Below, piece by piece: positions 51,601 through 64,000 of a stretch of 64,000 nucleotides of DNA. Source of the stretch: Casuarius casuarius (lineage: Eukaryota; Chordata; Aves; Casuariiformes; Casuariidae); assembly GCA_003342895.1 (NCBI GenBank), contig PTFA01000087.1, positions 954,708-1,018,707 of the forward strand. Reading direction: 5' to 3'. The position numbers were made by a program, and so were the translations under genes. Positions within the stretch are counted from its first letter, which is position 1, and each line of letters begins with the position of its first letter. The notes under the pieces are model-generated. The model saw only the letters and a program-made list of their open reading frames with translations. It did no database searches and was not told the DNA's origin.

Positions 51601-54600
51601 CTGCAGTCTCCTGATAGGATTGTCACTGCTATAAACTCTCTCTGTTGTGTTGTGTCCATCTGCAGTGCTACCGTAAGTACCAAAGATGGCTGTGTAGGCT
51701 AGCTAGCACATGACATAGGTTTCTAAAGGGTAATGCCTAAGGCGTGTTCCTCACTGTGCATCAAAGCGCTCTGGAAGACACACCACCTATTTCCCTAGGG
51801 AGGAAAAACTCTGTAGCATCTTAAAGAGGGTCAGTAGTTAATAGTGGAGCTGTGTGAATTATTGATAGTTTTGTTTAGCTGTTACATTTCCTTCCCTAAA
51901 ATATTCTAAAAGTTAAAATTTCATATTAACTAAAAACATTTTTGTGGTTTTTTTGAAAACAAAGACAAAAAAGTAGAAACAACCATGGACCAGTTGCTAT
52001 ACTTTGTCCAAACTGAAATTAATTTTTCCATTCATTTTTGTGTGTGTTTTAACTATTATTTTAAAAATTGGGGATTTTTCAAAAGGAAGAAGTTAGATTT
52101 CTCTGCACTCTTGTCTGTTTCAGTGGGGAGGACAATTTCACTAAAATATTCATCAAATAATACACAATCTCTTAATTATATAGAATGGATTTGTCTAAAG
52201 AAGACACAATTGACCAGTTAAAAGTTAACATTCAAAGTCAGGGGCATATCTGTTCAGTTTGGCTTCTGCTACCTCAGAAAAATGCCTATGGAAATGCCAT
52301 CTTTGCTCTCAAAGAGATTTCTTTGATGCCATTTTCAGGGTTCTTCTGTACACTATTAGAACTCTATCATCATTGTCATAGTAATCACTTACTTCAAAGT
52401 TGGGTCATTAGCCCTAATTAATATTTACAAACACACCAGTATTAAGGTGAAACACTTCATGAAAGAGTGGAGTATTTTGCCAAAGTAATGTATCTTAGCA
52501 ATCTGAGAGTGCTTACATCACTCTTCTGTTCAGCCTCAGCTGCAAAATAGGTCAAGACTGTCAATTTTTCTCATTCTCATTCTCATGTAAATTCTGCTCT
52601 ACCAGGCTTCAAACAAAAGATTAGTTTGTACCAGGTTTGCAGATCTTTGCAGCAGTAACTGTCTTAATTTAAAAAATACTAATTACTTGAGCTATTTTTT
52701 TCCCATGTAAGCTTTTTCTCGGTCTACAAGCAGATGCCATATTTTTGGCTGCATCTCTATAAAGTTTTAGGGAACGATCAGGTTTATTAACATTTTCCGT
52801 ATTTATAGAAGACTATTTATGAATATCAAAGTATGTTATTATCTACATATGATAGTTTGTAAAAATACAGAGCCTAATTCTACCCACAGTGAGAATTTGG
52901 GCAAGTTGTAAGAACCTAGCTGGAAAGAAGTATTATTTTTGCATTTCAGTGTCCAGATGGTTAGAATGTTTGTGTGGGATTTTTTTTTATTATTGTTTTT
53001 GCTTTCCATCTTCTCGGATGGAAATGTACGAGTTGTTATTCTAAGCCTATAGTCATTGTTAGAAAAATTGAATTCCATCTGCTACTAACTGAAGGAAGAT
53101 AGGGGAAAATCAACAGAAAATCCCATTTGCTAGGCAATGTTTGTTGCCACTTCTGAGCCAAAAAACTCAAGCCACTGTGCGTGGAGAACTCTGGATAACT
53201 GATGATTTAACCTGGTAGATAGCAAGGCAGATACACATTTTTATTATGGACCTTTATCTGTGTACTTTTTGATATGTCCTTATTCCTAACTGCAAAACTT
53301 CTAGAGGTTTTTGTAAAGTAACAGTCAATTTACCATTCAACAAACTCAGAGAGACTCGGTATATTCATTTAGATAAAGACCTGCTAAATCAAGTCTAGAT
53401 TTCTAAGTAAATAAAAATATCACAGCTATCACGTATGGCCAGACTTCTAGAAACCTCAAATACTTTGCAATTCGTATTTTTTTAGTAGGTTCAGCCTTGC
53501 TTCCAGGATGCTGGGTGCCTATCGAGTATACTTACAACACTGTGGGGAGGGAGAAAGGCAGCAATTCCTTTTGTCGGTTAATTCCCCTGTGAAAATCTTT
53601 CAGGGTCAAATTTTTTCATGTAATATAATAACTCTTGTATATAGCCCTGCTTTTCCTTAGCCAGTCTTTTCCTAACTTCCTTTACCTTCAATAGTCCTTA
53701 AGGTAGCAGGCTGACCTCCTAAAACCCTGTGGCCAAATTATTTCTGCTACATGGCTTTTTGTGCGTTCAAAAAATTTTATAAGTCTTCCTGATCTTCAAC
53801 TCTTTATTGATACCACTGTTAGGTTGCCTCGTTCTATTTTAGGTACTCCTCTAAATTGTTGAAGATCTGTATAGAGGACTTGGGGACATTTCAGCACTTG
53901 GACAGCTGAAGGGACTCAGAGTTACCAGTCCCGCACCCCTTGTAAGCACCTTTGGCAGAACTTTTACTGCCTTCTGTATTTCTCAGAACTCCAAACCTTT
54001 AACAGTCACTGGACAGTCTGACAGCCCCTCTTCTTCTTCAACTCTTTCATCTTCTGCAGCATTGATTCTTCCTACTGACTCTCCTTTCCATAGGAAGAAT
54101 GAGATTCCTGGTGAATTCTAGCTCACAGAGGGCCAGTTGTGTTATGTCTGTGTCCCCTACATAGGATGATGTTAATGAAAGGTCTGAGAAAGACATACCA
54201 TGTTGAACTGAAGGGCTCACCTCCTCCATATGGCACATTTCACCCCAGTAGGCTTCCTCAAAAGTAGTTTAGATTGTGGGGCATGTGTGAGTGTTGCCTG
54301 ACCAGAGAGGGCCTGCCCTAATACATTAAGCTTCCCTGGTCTTCATACCTAGCCCACTCGGGGCAAATGGAGGTGATTCTGCTAGTGCAAAGTTATTCTG
54401 TCTCCTGCTTTGCTCAGCAAGATGAGAATCCCTTTGCTCCAGTCCATACTCTAAGGGTTCTACCTACTTAAAAATCTAACTCTTATTATGCTGAACGAAT
54501 TTGTGGAAATGACTAGTACCTCTTGCTTAAATTGCCTCAGCCAGAGAAAGCCATTTCCCTCAAGGTTAGAATCTCTTTTATCCTTGTAAATATGATTAAG

Positions 54601-55856
54601 GCTCTCAAGAGCTTACAATTTGGACCTCTGCATGTATACTAGGTGCATGAGCTCCTATTGACTATATTGACTGTGTAATTTAGTCAGTGGAGGCCAGAGA
54701 CTGATTTGGGTCACTCTAAAATAGACACCTTTTGGCTGGTCAGCTCAATAGCCTTCTAGACGCCACTAGACACATTGACTCTATCTCCACTGATTATAAT
54801 GCAAGCCTAGAGACAAAGTGCATGTATAATCACCTGCATGAAGACACCTAAATTTGTGCATCTTAATCTCAAACTGAACCCTGCTCTAGTGTCCCTCTGT
54901 TGTAGTCTTTCATAGCAGGTTTCAAAGTAAGTGTCTGGAATTCTGCAGAGTGAAAACCATCTTCACCTAATATTGATGGAAATCAATTTACAGTTCTTTT
55001 GCTGCTTTCTAAAGAATCTCTTCCTTGAGAGACCAAACTTGCTTCATATGTTTAAAAAGGAGGCACTTTTCCTGTCTCCCTTTGTTTCATTATAGAGCAC
55101 ATGCCTGCAAATATTTTCAGAATCCATAAATTTTTTTATTTTTTTCCTGCTTGTCTTGGATCTACACATCTCTCCCAAGGAAATAGAGGAGTCCATAGTA
55201 AGGAGAAGTATAAGCCAGAAAGTGGTACTACCATCTGCAGTGGTAGGTGGATTGAGTTTCAAGCTTTACAGTATTTGGGTCTTCCAGAAAAATCTGTCGC
55301 CTTGTCTGTTATGGGACTTCAACAATCTGGTTATAGTCTTCCTTCAAGTTTAGTGTTTTAGTGTACGGTTGACCACAGTCTCAAAAAGCCATGCAGCTTT
55401 GGAAATACAGAAGAATTCTGAGATTATTTTAGCTGAGGTTTATTCTGAGGTTTATTCTGAGGTTATCATTATACTAATTTAAAATACCATTTAGTCCAGG
55501 AGAATGAAGTAAAGGCAAGAGTAAGACAAGTCAAAGCACGAAGTCAATTATACTGATATTTTTTGCAAAAATCAAGAGTGGCCATAATAGTATTTTTCAC
55601 AAGAAATTGTATTTTTTTTAATGTATTATAAAAGAAACTGTTGATAGGATATATGTATAGGGAAAGTGAATTTCTGAGCTTATGGGATATTTAAGAAATG
55701 AATTTGGGATGTTCAATCACTGCTGAGGAAAACATCTTGCAAAGCAAAGACTGCAAAAATGAATAGCTTAAAAGAAGGTAACGAGACTGAAAAAATTGAG
55801 CTATTAACCTTTTTACAAATGAATGTTTATTTTTGTCCTCATTTGACTTTGATCTA

Positions 55857-55878
55857 CATATCTATATCTATATCTATA
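55857..55878. repeat. (ATATCT)n short tandem repeat
   Basis: About three and a half copies of a six-base unit in intergenic DNA. Confidence 0.8.
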
Positions 55879-57075
55879 AAATACATGCATTTAGGAAGGT
55901 GTTTATGGATATCTCTAATCCTTAAAACTAAATGTCTGCACAATAGTCAATATTTTGTCTATGGACCGAGACTAATGTATGTTTTCCTCACAGTAAACAA
56001 CTTATCCTATCAATAGGATCAGTCCTCAGAGCTAGAATCAAATCAAATACTTTTACAATTCACTCATTGCTAGGGAAGACAAGCAAATTAAACATTTTTC
56101 TGGAAAAAAAAATATCTCTCACTGAAACAGTGAAAGATTTTGGAGTTAGAGAACTTTAGAAATGGTCTTTGCATTGGCATTGCCATCAACTTTTGATTTA
56201 TCCATGGGTGGATTATTCAGGTTGGTGGATAATTTGTCCTGTAGATGTGCAACGCTCAAGCTTATGAGGCAGCTAATGTGTAAAAGCAATATATTTTCAT
56301 ATTTTCATTGCACTATCCTGCACTGCTCCTACCACCTGATTTACACAGATGTTACATCATCTGTGTTTTATTCTATCCTGTGCAAAGGTGTGCTGTCTAA
56401 CAACCAATTCTGATGGCAAGTTAAGAAACATGTAGCTGCAAGGGAAAAGAGGAGGAGCCATTTGCTAAATTGAGGCATTACTTCCAAAAGAGAGGGCAGC
56501 ACCAGCAAGGAGTGTAGCTTGCAGAAGGTGTTTTGTAATGGCTAGTGTTGAACTGGGCAGACTGCCTCCTGCATCTTTCTATTACTTTTGGTTATGTAGG
56601 GACGAGTTGAAGTTTCTGTCAATCTGAAGTCTCTCCAAAGCGCTCATCCGTAAATTTTATATGTGAAGAATATTATCGCTTTAAGCCCATTTGGAAGTTG
56701 GAAAAATCTTACACAAAGGACTCGATGCAGGTTTTTTACAAGTGATCATTAATAGCATGTTTCTCAGTTTTGCATTCCTAGCATGAGATCATGGGTTATG
56801 ATTTGCAGAAGTCTCAGGCACTCATGGCTATAATTTAAATCAATTGTTGCTGTCCTTAAACGTATGAGGTACTATAGAACATTAATTACAGTAAAAAAAT
56901 CAGGTTCTAGATGCCTCTAAACTGACACTTAAAATTAGTGAATTCTTTGATCTCCGGTCTTCAGCTACCATTAATAACACTCTCCTTATCTACTAGATAT
57001 TTGTGAGAATAAATTCTCACATAATATAATAATCGAGAAACACCCAAGCACTCTCTTGCTAAAAACTCTGAAGAA

Positions 57076-57089
57076 GGGGGGGGGGGGGG
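57076..57089. repeat. G14 homopolymer
   Basis: Fourteen consecutive G bases on the plus strand. Exact length is error-prone in assembly. Confidence 0.9.
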
Positions 57090-58214
57090 AAGGGCAAAGA
57101 GAAAATTAACCATTTTATTTTTAGAGCAGTATTTGAACAGCATGCAGTAAAAAAGCCAGACTCTGAATGAGAAAAAAAATGTTAAGAGAGTATCATCCAC
57201 CTTATGTGCTGAATGAAGTGGGTTCCTTTTAGAAATAGGTCTAAGATGGCCTCAAATATAAGGAAAACAGTAGAGCACTTCCTAACAAAAGCAGGTATCC
57301 ACAGTACACAGTAGCTGTCCTACGATGCATGGCAGTGTTTTCTGCAAGGCAGTGAACTTGAAGGTGGTGTGGAGGACATTGGGAGGTATGTGCTTTTGTT
57401 GATAGTGTCTGTCGCTATATAGATACGCAGTACACCATGTAGACAGGCTAGTATGGACATGTCCTTTTGGTTGATAAAAAACACTGTCAAGAAATGTGTG
57501 ATAAAGTATTTACTTTTGACGTTTCTTGACAATAATACTACACCTGCAATCCAAGAGGAAGAGGCTGCAGTTCTGTTTTATAGTAAAATTATTTATATAC
57601 ATGTCTTATATTTGAGGTTGAACAATGTTTCATATTACATACTTTCGTGTTTCTTTTTTATAGGGCATTTTCTGCTATGTTTACATAGAGAATCATATTT
57701 ATTCTGAATTCTGTAGCTAAGGATGTTTTGTTATGATGAAATAGACATTTCTTTATACCCAGAAATAATAGTATCTCTATGATGTAGGCAGCCTAAGATT
57801 TATAGGGTCTTTAAATACTCATTTTCTTGCTTTTAAGTACTTTGCTTTTCTAAATGAGGTGATAGATAACTGCAGTGTTCACACAGATATGAGAGGAGGG
57901 ATCTGAACTAGTGCATGCACTTAAGTATAGTTTTTTTATCTGCATTTGATCTGACTGCAAAGAACTCCATGCATTTGAAGAATGTATGTTTGTATTATTA
58001 ACCTGTTTTATGGTATACCTGTATAAATACAGAGATTTCAGCAAATGTGAATGCATCACACTGTGTATAACCTCCCTGTGTTCGTTTCTAGCTATGGCTA
58101 ATGCCTTTTGGGCTTTGTCCTTTTTTGACAAGTCACTGAATTACCAAAGGTGGGGAAAAAAATGTTCTTTTATCAGATCTTGATATTTTCTTCCATTTTT
58201 TGAAAACTGAACAA

Positions 58215-58258
58215 ATTTTATTATTTATTTATTATGTATTATTATTTTATTATTTATA
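58215..58258. repeat. TTATT-rich low-complexity tract
   Basis: Irregular (TTATT)n and (ATT)n sequence of about 44 bases. Confidence 0.85.
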
Positions 58259-61200
58259 AGGAAAATATTTCCTAATAATTTCATCGATTGAAAAAATAAT
58301 TTTCAAGGTATAGAAAAAGTTCTTAAAGGTTTTCATCTATGCCTGGGAAGCTAGCTCCTCTTTGCATTGTTATCAAGATATAGTCACATCTTGTGGTATG
58401 ATATACTGCGATATCAATAAATAGAAGATCAAAGACATATGGGACACAAAAGATTAAGAAAGGAAGAGCTATTACGATATATTTTAACCTCAGAAAGATA
58501 TTAGACTTTTAGAACACTCTCCAGGTGTCACAGTACTGGAGATAGATGTTGGCTCTTTGGGACTTTTGTTAAATCTGTGTATGTGCTTAGGATACCCATA
58601 TCAGCCCTGTAGTATTTACCCTTCATATTAAATAATGGAAAACCTACCACCTGTGGAACTGTAAGACCATTTTTCAGAAAAATTCAGGTTTTTGCTAAGA
58701 GGTTTTGCTAAGAGCGGGAAGATTTCTCTGTCTAGTCATAACATAAAGAAATAATTTTGTGTTTAAATTGTTGCACTTAACAGAGAGCAACATTACACAC
58801 ATTTAGTGTTGAATCTTCCCTAATCTGAGACTAGCTACCCACATCCACTCAATATTCATTGTTCCAAATGCTTCTCATTTACACTTGAGGATCTTGCCAG
58901 TAGCACACAATACTGCTTTAAATGAAGTCACTAATAAAAATGTGGAAGAAAACCCTTGACATCAGTGTGAATTGAATTGGGTCTGTGATTGTCCGTAGGA
59001 AAATACCTCAATGGCTTTTTTAAACTGTAATGCATTATCTTCAAATATAGCTGACAAGTGAGATTTTTAAGGAGATTTACTTGGTTTAGGGTGAGGGGAA
59101 GCTTGAAAGGTGCATTAACAGGGTGTTCCTAAGTTGATAGGAAAGAAAATAATTAGAACTTAGAATTTCTTAGTGGAACACACCTCAATAGTGTATTTTC
59201 ATACTTTGCAAAAGCACTGTCCTGTGTCTTTGCAACAACTATGAAAATCTTCCATTCCTGCCAGTCTTTCAAGCTGAAAAGGCATGGAGGTTAAAACTGG
59301 ACTTTATAATGGAAGTTTGTTGCTGATTCAGAGGTTACGTGTTATTGATGTTACCCTCTGTAACAGCAATTTTCCCTAGAGTCTTCTCAGCCAAGTAATG
59401 ACTTAGCCCAGTATTGCTTCATTTAGATCATTAGCTAGCAGACAGCAGACTGAAATGTTGTCCTTCTCTTTAGAAAAATAAAGTTCAAAATGTTGATCAT
59501 AAAATAATGAGGAAAGATCATTCCTCCTGTTCTTTCTTTGATATAATTCTCTTCTGGGAGTTTACTACAAGAAGATATTTAAAAACTTGCATTTCTGCAG
59601 CTAACTTTACATATCTTGTTGAATAATGCAGGCTATAGTTTTATAAATACTTAAACTGGCACTGCTGGAAAAAAATAAAAGAAAAATAAGTAGTGCTACT
59701 CTACCCATTTCCAGTACAAGCTGTTCTTTCCCTCTGTGTTGGCAGAAGTTTTCTGCAGCTGAGGTCAAAGAACTGGTTTGGATTAATACTAACCATTATA
59801 TTTCTTTGCCAGAATGGTTTTAACCTAGATGAATTTTCTGTTCAGGTTCACCACATGGCTGCAGAAACAATTCTGCCAGCTCAAAGGAATAGCAGCACAA
59901 AGACCAGAGTAAAGCTCTAAATCAAAGCTATTTTCATTTAATGGCAGCCTTGCTTTAGCTGCTGTGAGACTTTATGGATCCACAAGTTACAGTTGGATGA
60001 ATATTGTAGGCTATGTCTAAATTGTCTTTGGTGGATGTAGTAAAGACCATCCCATGGCTCTTAGGGCACACAGCCACTCTGGTTTGGACTGGATAGGTCA
60101 TGCCTGTATTGCACAGTGATCTCAGTGCTCAGGAAGTAGCACAGAAACATTTGTGTGTCATTTGTACAGGCTTCTCTAGCGTGAACCAGTCTGCCTCACA
60201 TATTCCCAGTGACCACATCATCACACTTAAGAAAAAGGCCTAGCCGTTCCCTGGCATTAATTGCACAGCAATGTTGCATACTGCTGTTAGTGAATCTGGT
60301 CAAGACAACAAGCCTAGGGCTCTCAAGATCATACAGGATAAATTGAGATGATCTGCAGTGTGAAGTGACTTGCACGCTAGCCACTGAGAGTAGTATACTG
60401 GGAAAGTGAATTAAGAAGCTGGAAACTCCACAGTACATGCAAGGTTTGTGTGCATTATTTCAGATTTTTTTTTTCTCCTGAATTTGTGGAGAGCAACAAA
60501 GTAAGGAAAGACCCTGGATGTAGAACTTTAGAATTCCCTCCAGATCACTGTAATGCCCCCTGCAATCCTTTTCTCACAGTTTTGTTTGTGTTACAGAAGG
60601 AAGCTAGACTTCTAGCTAGACAACACTGTGGCACTCTGACATTTGGTACCTCTGGGGACCCAGAAGCACAGTATGAAGTACACATCTCAAGTGAAAAAAC
60701 ATGTGAACTAGAAAAGAAGAAGGTGCAAGTAAAAATGAATTCATTAAGAAAAGTGAAAGAGAAGCAATGCATTTTCTGGTAGGATTTGAAAAAATTATAA
60801 TGAGGCAAAGAATAAATGGTTCAGTGAAAAAGCTCAACACAGGGCAAATTATAGTGCTTAAAACTCAGCTATCAGCAAGAGGACAGAGCTGTAACTATTG
60901 TCTTGAAAGGAAAAGAAACTCTACAGCAGCTCACAAGCTTAAGATGCTCACTGATGCCAGACTCCCAAGATGTGAGAAGGCAGCAGTGAATACAGTTGGT
61001 CGAGGGTGTTTTTTTTCCCTTTCTTCCACCATGACCTACACATACTGTGTATGCCACAATATGTGTAGCCATATTGTTGCTCTTGACAACGGACCTAAAG
61101 ATCCTAGAATTTGTCAGTGGCAGCTGATGTGAAGGAGATACAAAGTTATGTAAAGTGTGAAGGCTACAGAAAGACTTCGAATTATATTTTAAGGAGACTA

Positions 61201-62514
61201 CAGATAATGTTGCAAGTGAAATATAGAAAAAAATGCAAAGGTGAATTTTTGGTTGCGGCTACGTATTTGTAACTGAACGCATTTTCAAACCCAGTAGAAT
61301 AGATGTTTAATATTTAGCTGTGATACTTCAAAGCCTCCAAACTGTCTTTTGTTTCCTCCTTTAGGGAAGCTAGAAAGATTTTGAACTCTATTATCAATAT
61401 TTTTTCCACCTTCCTGTGCTCAGGACAAGTGTCCTTGAAAGGGCAGGAGTTTGGGATTTGCTGATTGTCATGTAGACAAGGGTGTTTTCAAAATAAAAGC
61501 ACACAATCCATTTGTAAATCTTTCTGAATATATGAACGTATAATCAGACTGACTCAGACAGCCAAACTATGGCATATCTCATTTGAATTCTCTCTTCCCC
61601 CAGGCCTTGTCTACAAGAAATATGCATACGTTGTACTCTGAGTGGAGAACATGAATGATAACAATGCTCAACCCCGGCTGAGTTCTGAATGTGTTTTAGT
61701 TTCAAATGCACCTGAGCGTTCACCTTTTTCATATCCTGGATGTAGCTGTAGCTTCTCTATATAATGCCTTTTTTGTAGCCAGACAATATAGTCCTGAAGC
61801 AACACAACCCTCTGTTGCCCAATTTTTCCTTACTGTTGCTACCTGACTGTATTTCTTGCAGTAAGCTCTGTGTTTATTGATGTGGTAGATGAACAGTGAT
61901 CTTGCATACCTTAGTCATGTGAGTAGTTCTTCCTCATGGGAAGAGTCCTACTGAGTACAGATATATTAGTTGTATGAGTAAGATTTATGGGCCTTCNTTG
62001 TCTCTGTTCTAAGAAGTCTATTTTATTCAGATAATCATTTACTGATTGTTATATATACCAAACTGCTGGCTTTGTTTTAGATTTTCAACATTACCTTTCA
62101 TAGTCTATATGTAAATACCAACTACTTCTAGCATCTTTGCAGACAGTGTTCTTCATGGCTGGCTTCTTATATTAGCTGTTTGAAGTGTCTTTCTTCAGAA
62201 TGCCAAGTATTTGAGGAAAAAGTCTCTTTTTTCCACTATAGTTTGAGGGCTGTGATCTGCTTCTGGAGGGACTTCATGGTGGTGGTCATGGTTGTACTTC
62301 TTTGGGCCGTGTCCTTTGGCTGTAGATGGCCATGCTCTGAAAAGTGGGTGGCGGATACAGATCCCTCTGTCCCAGTCCATTCACCTCAACTCTCTCCGTA
62401 GTTTAGCGATCCTGGCATCTCTTCATGTCCTAATGTAGGATCTGAATGTGTATGTTTACTTGGTTCTGTCCTGTCCATCTCCACTTCCATCTCTCTTGGG
62501 CAGTGGCAGGAGAC

Positions 62515-64000
62515 CTGAATGGATGAACAAGGAGCTCCTAGCAAAACTCAGAAAGGAAGTATAAAGAAGGTGGAGGCAGGGACAGGTAACCTGGGAGGAA
62601 TATAGGGACATTGTCTGAGCATGCAGGGACAGAGCTGGGGAGGCCAAAGCCCGTCTGGAGTTTGATCTGATGAGGGATGTCAAGGACAACAAGAAGGACT
62701 TTTATGAGTACATCGGCAGCAAAAGGAAGACTAGGGGAAATGTGGGCCAGCTGCTGAATGGGGCAGGGGCCCTGGTGACAAAGGACATGGAAAAGGCATA
62801 GATACTGAATGCCTTCTTCACCTCAGGCTTTACTGGTAAGACTGGCCCTCAGGAATCACAGGCCCTGGAGTCCAGGGAGAAAGTCTGGCGAAAGGAAGAC
62901 TTTCCCTTGGTGGAGGAGGATCAGGTTAGGGAGCNCTTAAGCAAACTGGACAGACACAAGTCCATGGGCCCTAATGGGATGCACCCACGAGTGCTGAGGG
63001 AGCTGGCTGATGTCATTGCAAGTCATCTTTGAAAGGTCATGGTGATCAGGAGAGTTGCCTGAGGACTGGAAGAAAGCAAATGCCACTCCAGTCTTCAAAA
63101 AGAGCAAGAAGGAAGACCCAGGGAACTACAGGCCAGTCAGCCTCACCTTGATCCCTGGAAAGGCAATGGAGCAAACCCTCCTGGAAACCATTTCCAGGCA
63201 CAGGAAGGACAAGAAGGCAACTGGGAATAGTCAGATGGATTCACAAAGGGGAAATCATGCTTAACCAACCTGATTGATAGCCTTCTGTGGTGGAATGACT
63301 GGCTGGGTNGGTGGTGGAAGAGCGGTGGATGTTGTCTACCTTGACTTCACTAAGGCTTTTGACATTGTCTCCCATGACATCCTCATAGACAGGCTGATGA
63401 AGTACAGGCTAGATACACAGCAAACAGTGAGGTGTACTGAAAACTGGCTGAACAGCTGAGCACAGAGGGTTGTGACCAGTGGCACAAAGTCTAGCTGGAG
63501 GCCAGTAACTAGCTGTGTACCCCGGGGGTCAATACTTGGTGCAATTCTATTCAAGTTCTTCATCAGTGATCTGGATGATGGGACTAAGTGCACCCTCAGC
63601 AAGTTTGCAAATGTTACACAACTGGGAGGAGTGTCTGATACACCAGAGGGCTGTGCTGCCATTCAGAGGGACCTTGACCAGCTGGAGAGATGGGTAGAGA
63701 GGAAGTTCAATAAAGGGAAGTGCAGAGTCCTGCACCTAGGGAGGAATAGCCCCAGGCATCANTACATGCTGGGGACCAGCCTGCAGGAAAGCAGCTGTGC
63801 TGAGAAGGACCTGGGGGTCCATCTGGGCAACAAGTTGACCATGAGCCAGCAATGTGCCCTCGTGGTAAAGAAGGCCAACAGCCTCCTGGGCTGCATTAGG
63901 AAGAGCATTGCCAGCAGGTCGAGGAAGGTGATTCTTCCCCTCTGCTTAGCCCTGATGAGGCCACATCTAGAGTGTTGCGCCCAGTGCTGGGCTCCCCTGT
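62515..64000 (+). mobile_element. CR1 LINE, decayed reverse-transcriptase region, truncated by window end
   Basis: Sense-strand remains of CR1 ORF2. Starting near a WMNKELLAKLRKE-like segment it shows, in order, EFDLMRDVKDNKKDFYEYIG, GQLLNGAGALVTKDMEKA, PEDWKKANATPVFKKSKKED, PGNYRPVSLTLIPGKAMEQT, DVVYLDFTKAFDIVSHDILI, and later [41 protein letters not shown] and RPHLE. CR1 ORF2 is an endonuclease and reverse transcriptase; only the RT part and its upstream linker are present. Inactivating changes include a TAG near 62800 in an otherwise conserved stretch, frameshifts near 63028-63055 and 63195-63260, a TGA at about 63457, and loss of the catalytic FADD motif (FANV at 63604-63615). Ambiguous bases occur at 62935, 63309 and 63762. 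The element continues beyond the window. Confidence 0.93.

Larger units (their letters stand above)
47301..62514. other. Intergenic region, mostly unassigned
   Basis: About 15 kb of AT-rich sequence in which I could not support a gene, tRNA or other RNA. The longest frames (for example 60450-60782 and 60767-61132, plus) show no family resemblance. Low-complexity features include (ATATCT)n at about 55857-55878, G14 at 57076-57089 and a TTATT-rich stretch at 58215-58258. A somewhat distinct block at 53.65-54.95 kb may be an undiagnosed repeat. One ambiguous base is at 61997. Confidence 0.5.

Noticed and set aside
60450..61132. Two plus-strand frames of 110 and 121 codons
   Set aside because: They overlap comparable minus-strand frames and have no recognisable motifs. 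The Lys-rich ends reflect A-rich DNA.
43961..62514. Exons of PHF21B, the expected next gene beyond NUP50
   Set aside because: No PHD-finger Cys/His pattern or other PHF21B-like segment was recognised. In human this gene is far away, so absence here is expected.

Overview
The window is nuclear DNA from a bird (an archosaur at the least). It holds two spliced vertebrate genes whose human orthologues are also neighbours on 22q13, and its recognisable LINEs are CR1 elements, the typical avian family. Long AT-rich introns, GT-AG splice sites, a CpG-island promoter and the absence of dense bacterial-type coding agree with this. The species cannot be fixed from the sequence alone.

Layout. (1) 1-14158, plus strand: the last six coding exons of KIAA0930 (DUF2045 family, human C22orf9). 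Together they encode 265 residues and a stop. The first third of the protein lies left of the window. A long 3'UTR probably follows, to about 19.07 kb. (2) About 19.1-25.4 kb: gene-free space between two convergent genes. (3) About 25.4-43.2 kb, minus strand: the complete coding sequence of NUP50, a nuclear-basket nucleoporin. Seven coding exons join in frame into a 470-residue protein. A 3'UTR of up to 4 kb is inferred, and a CpG-island promoter at 42.5-43.9 kb is partly hidden by a 191-base assembly gap. (4) About 43.9-62.5 kb: intergenic sequence upstream of NUP50 with an old CR1/L3-like fragment and low-complexity DNA but no supportable gene. (5) About 62.5-64.0 kb: a decayed CR1 reverse-transcriptase region running off the right edge.

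The two genes are arranged tail to tail, as in mammals, and nothing suggests that they act together. Splice junctions were placed by reading frame, GT-AG signals and remembered similarity to the human proteins, not by alignment. I found no new biological system. The most interesting observations are a repeated GGCCGTT-N10-TCACGTGGC promoter module, two back-to-back hairpins in the inferred NUP50 3'UTR, a hairpin in the inferred KIAA0930 3'UTR, and loss of the catalytic aspartates in the right-hand CR1 copy.
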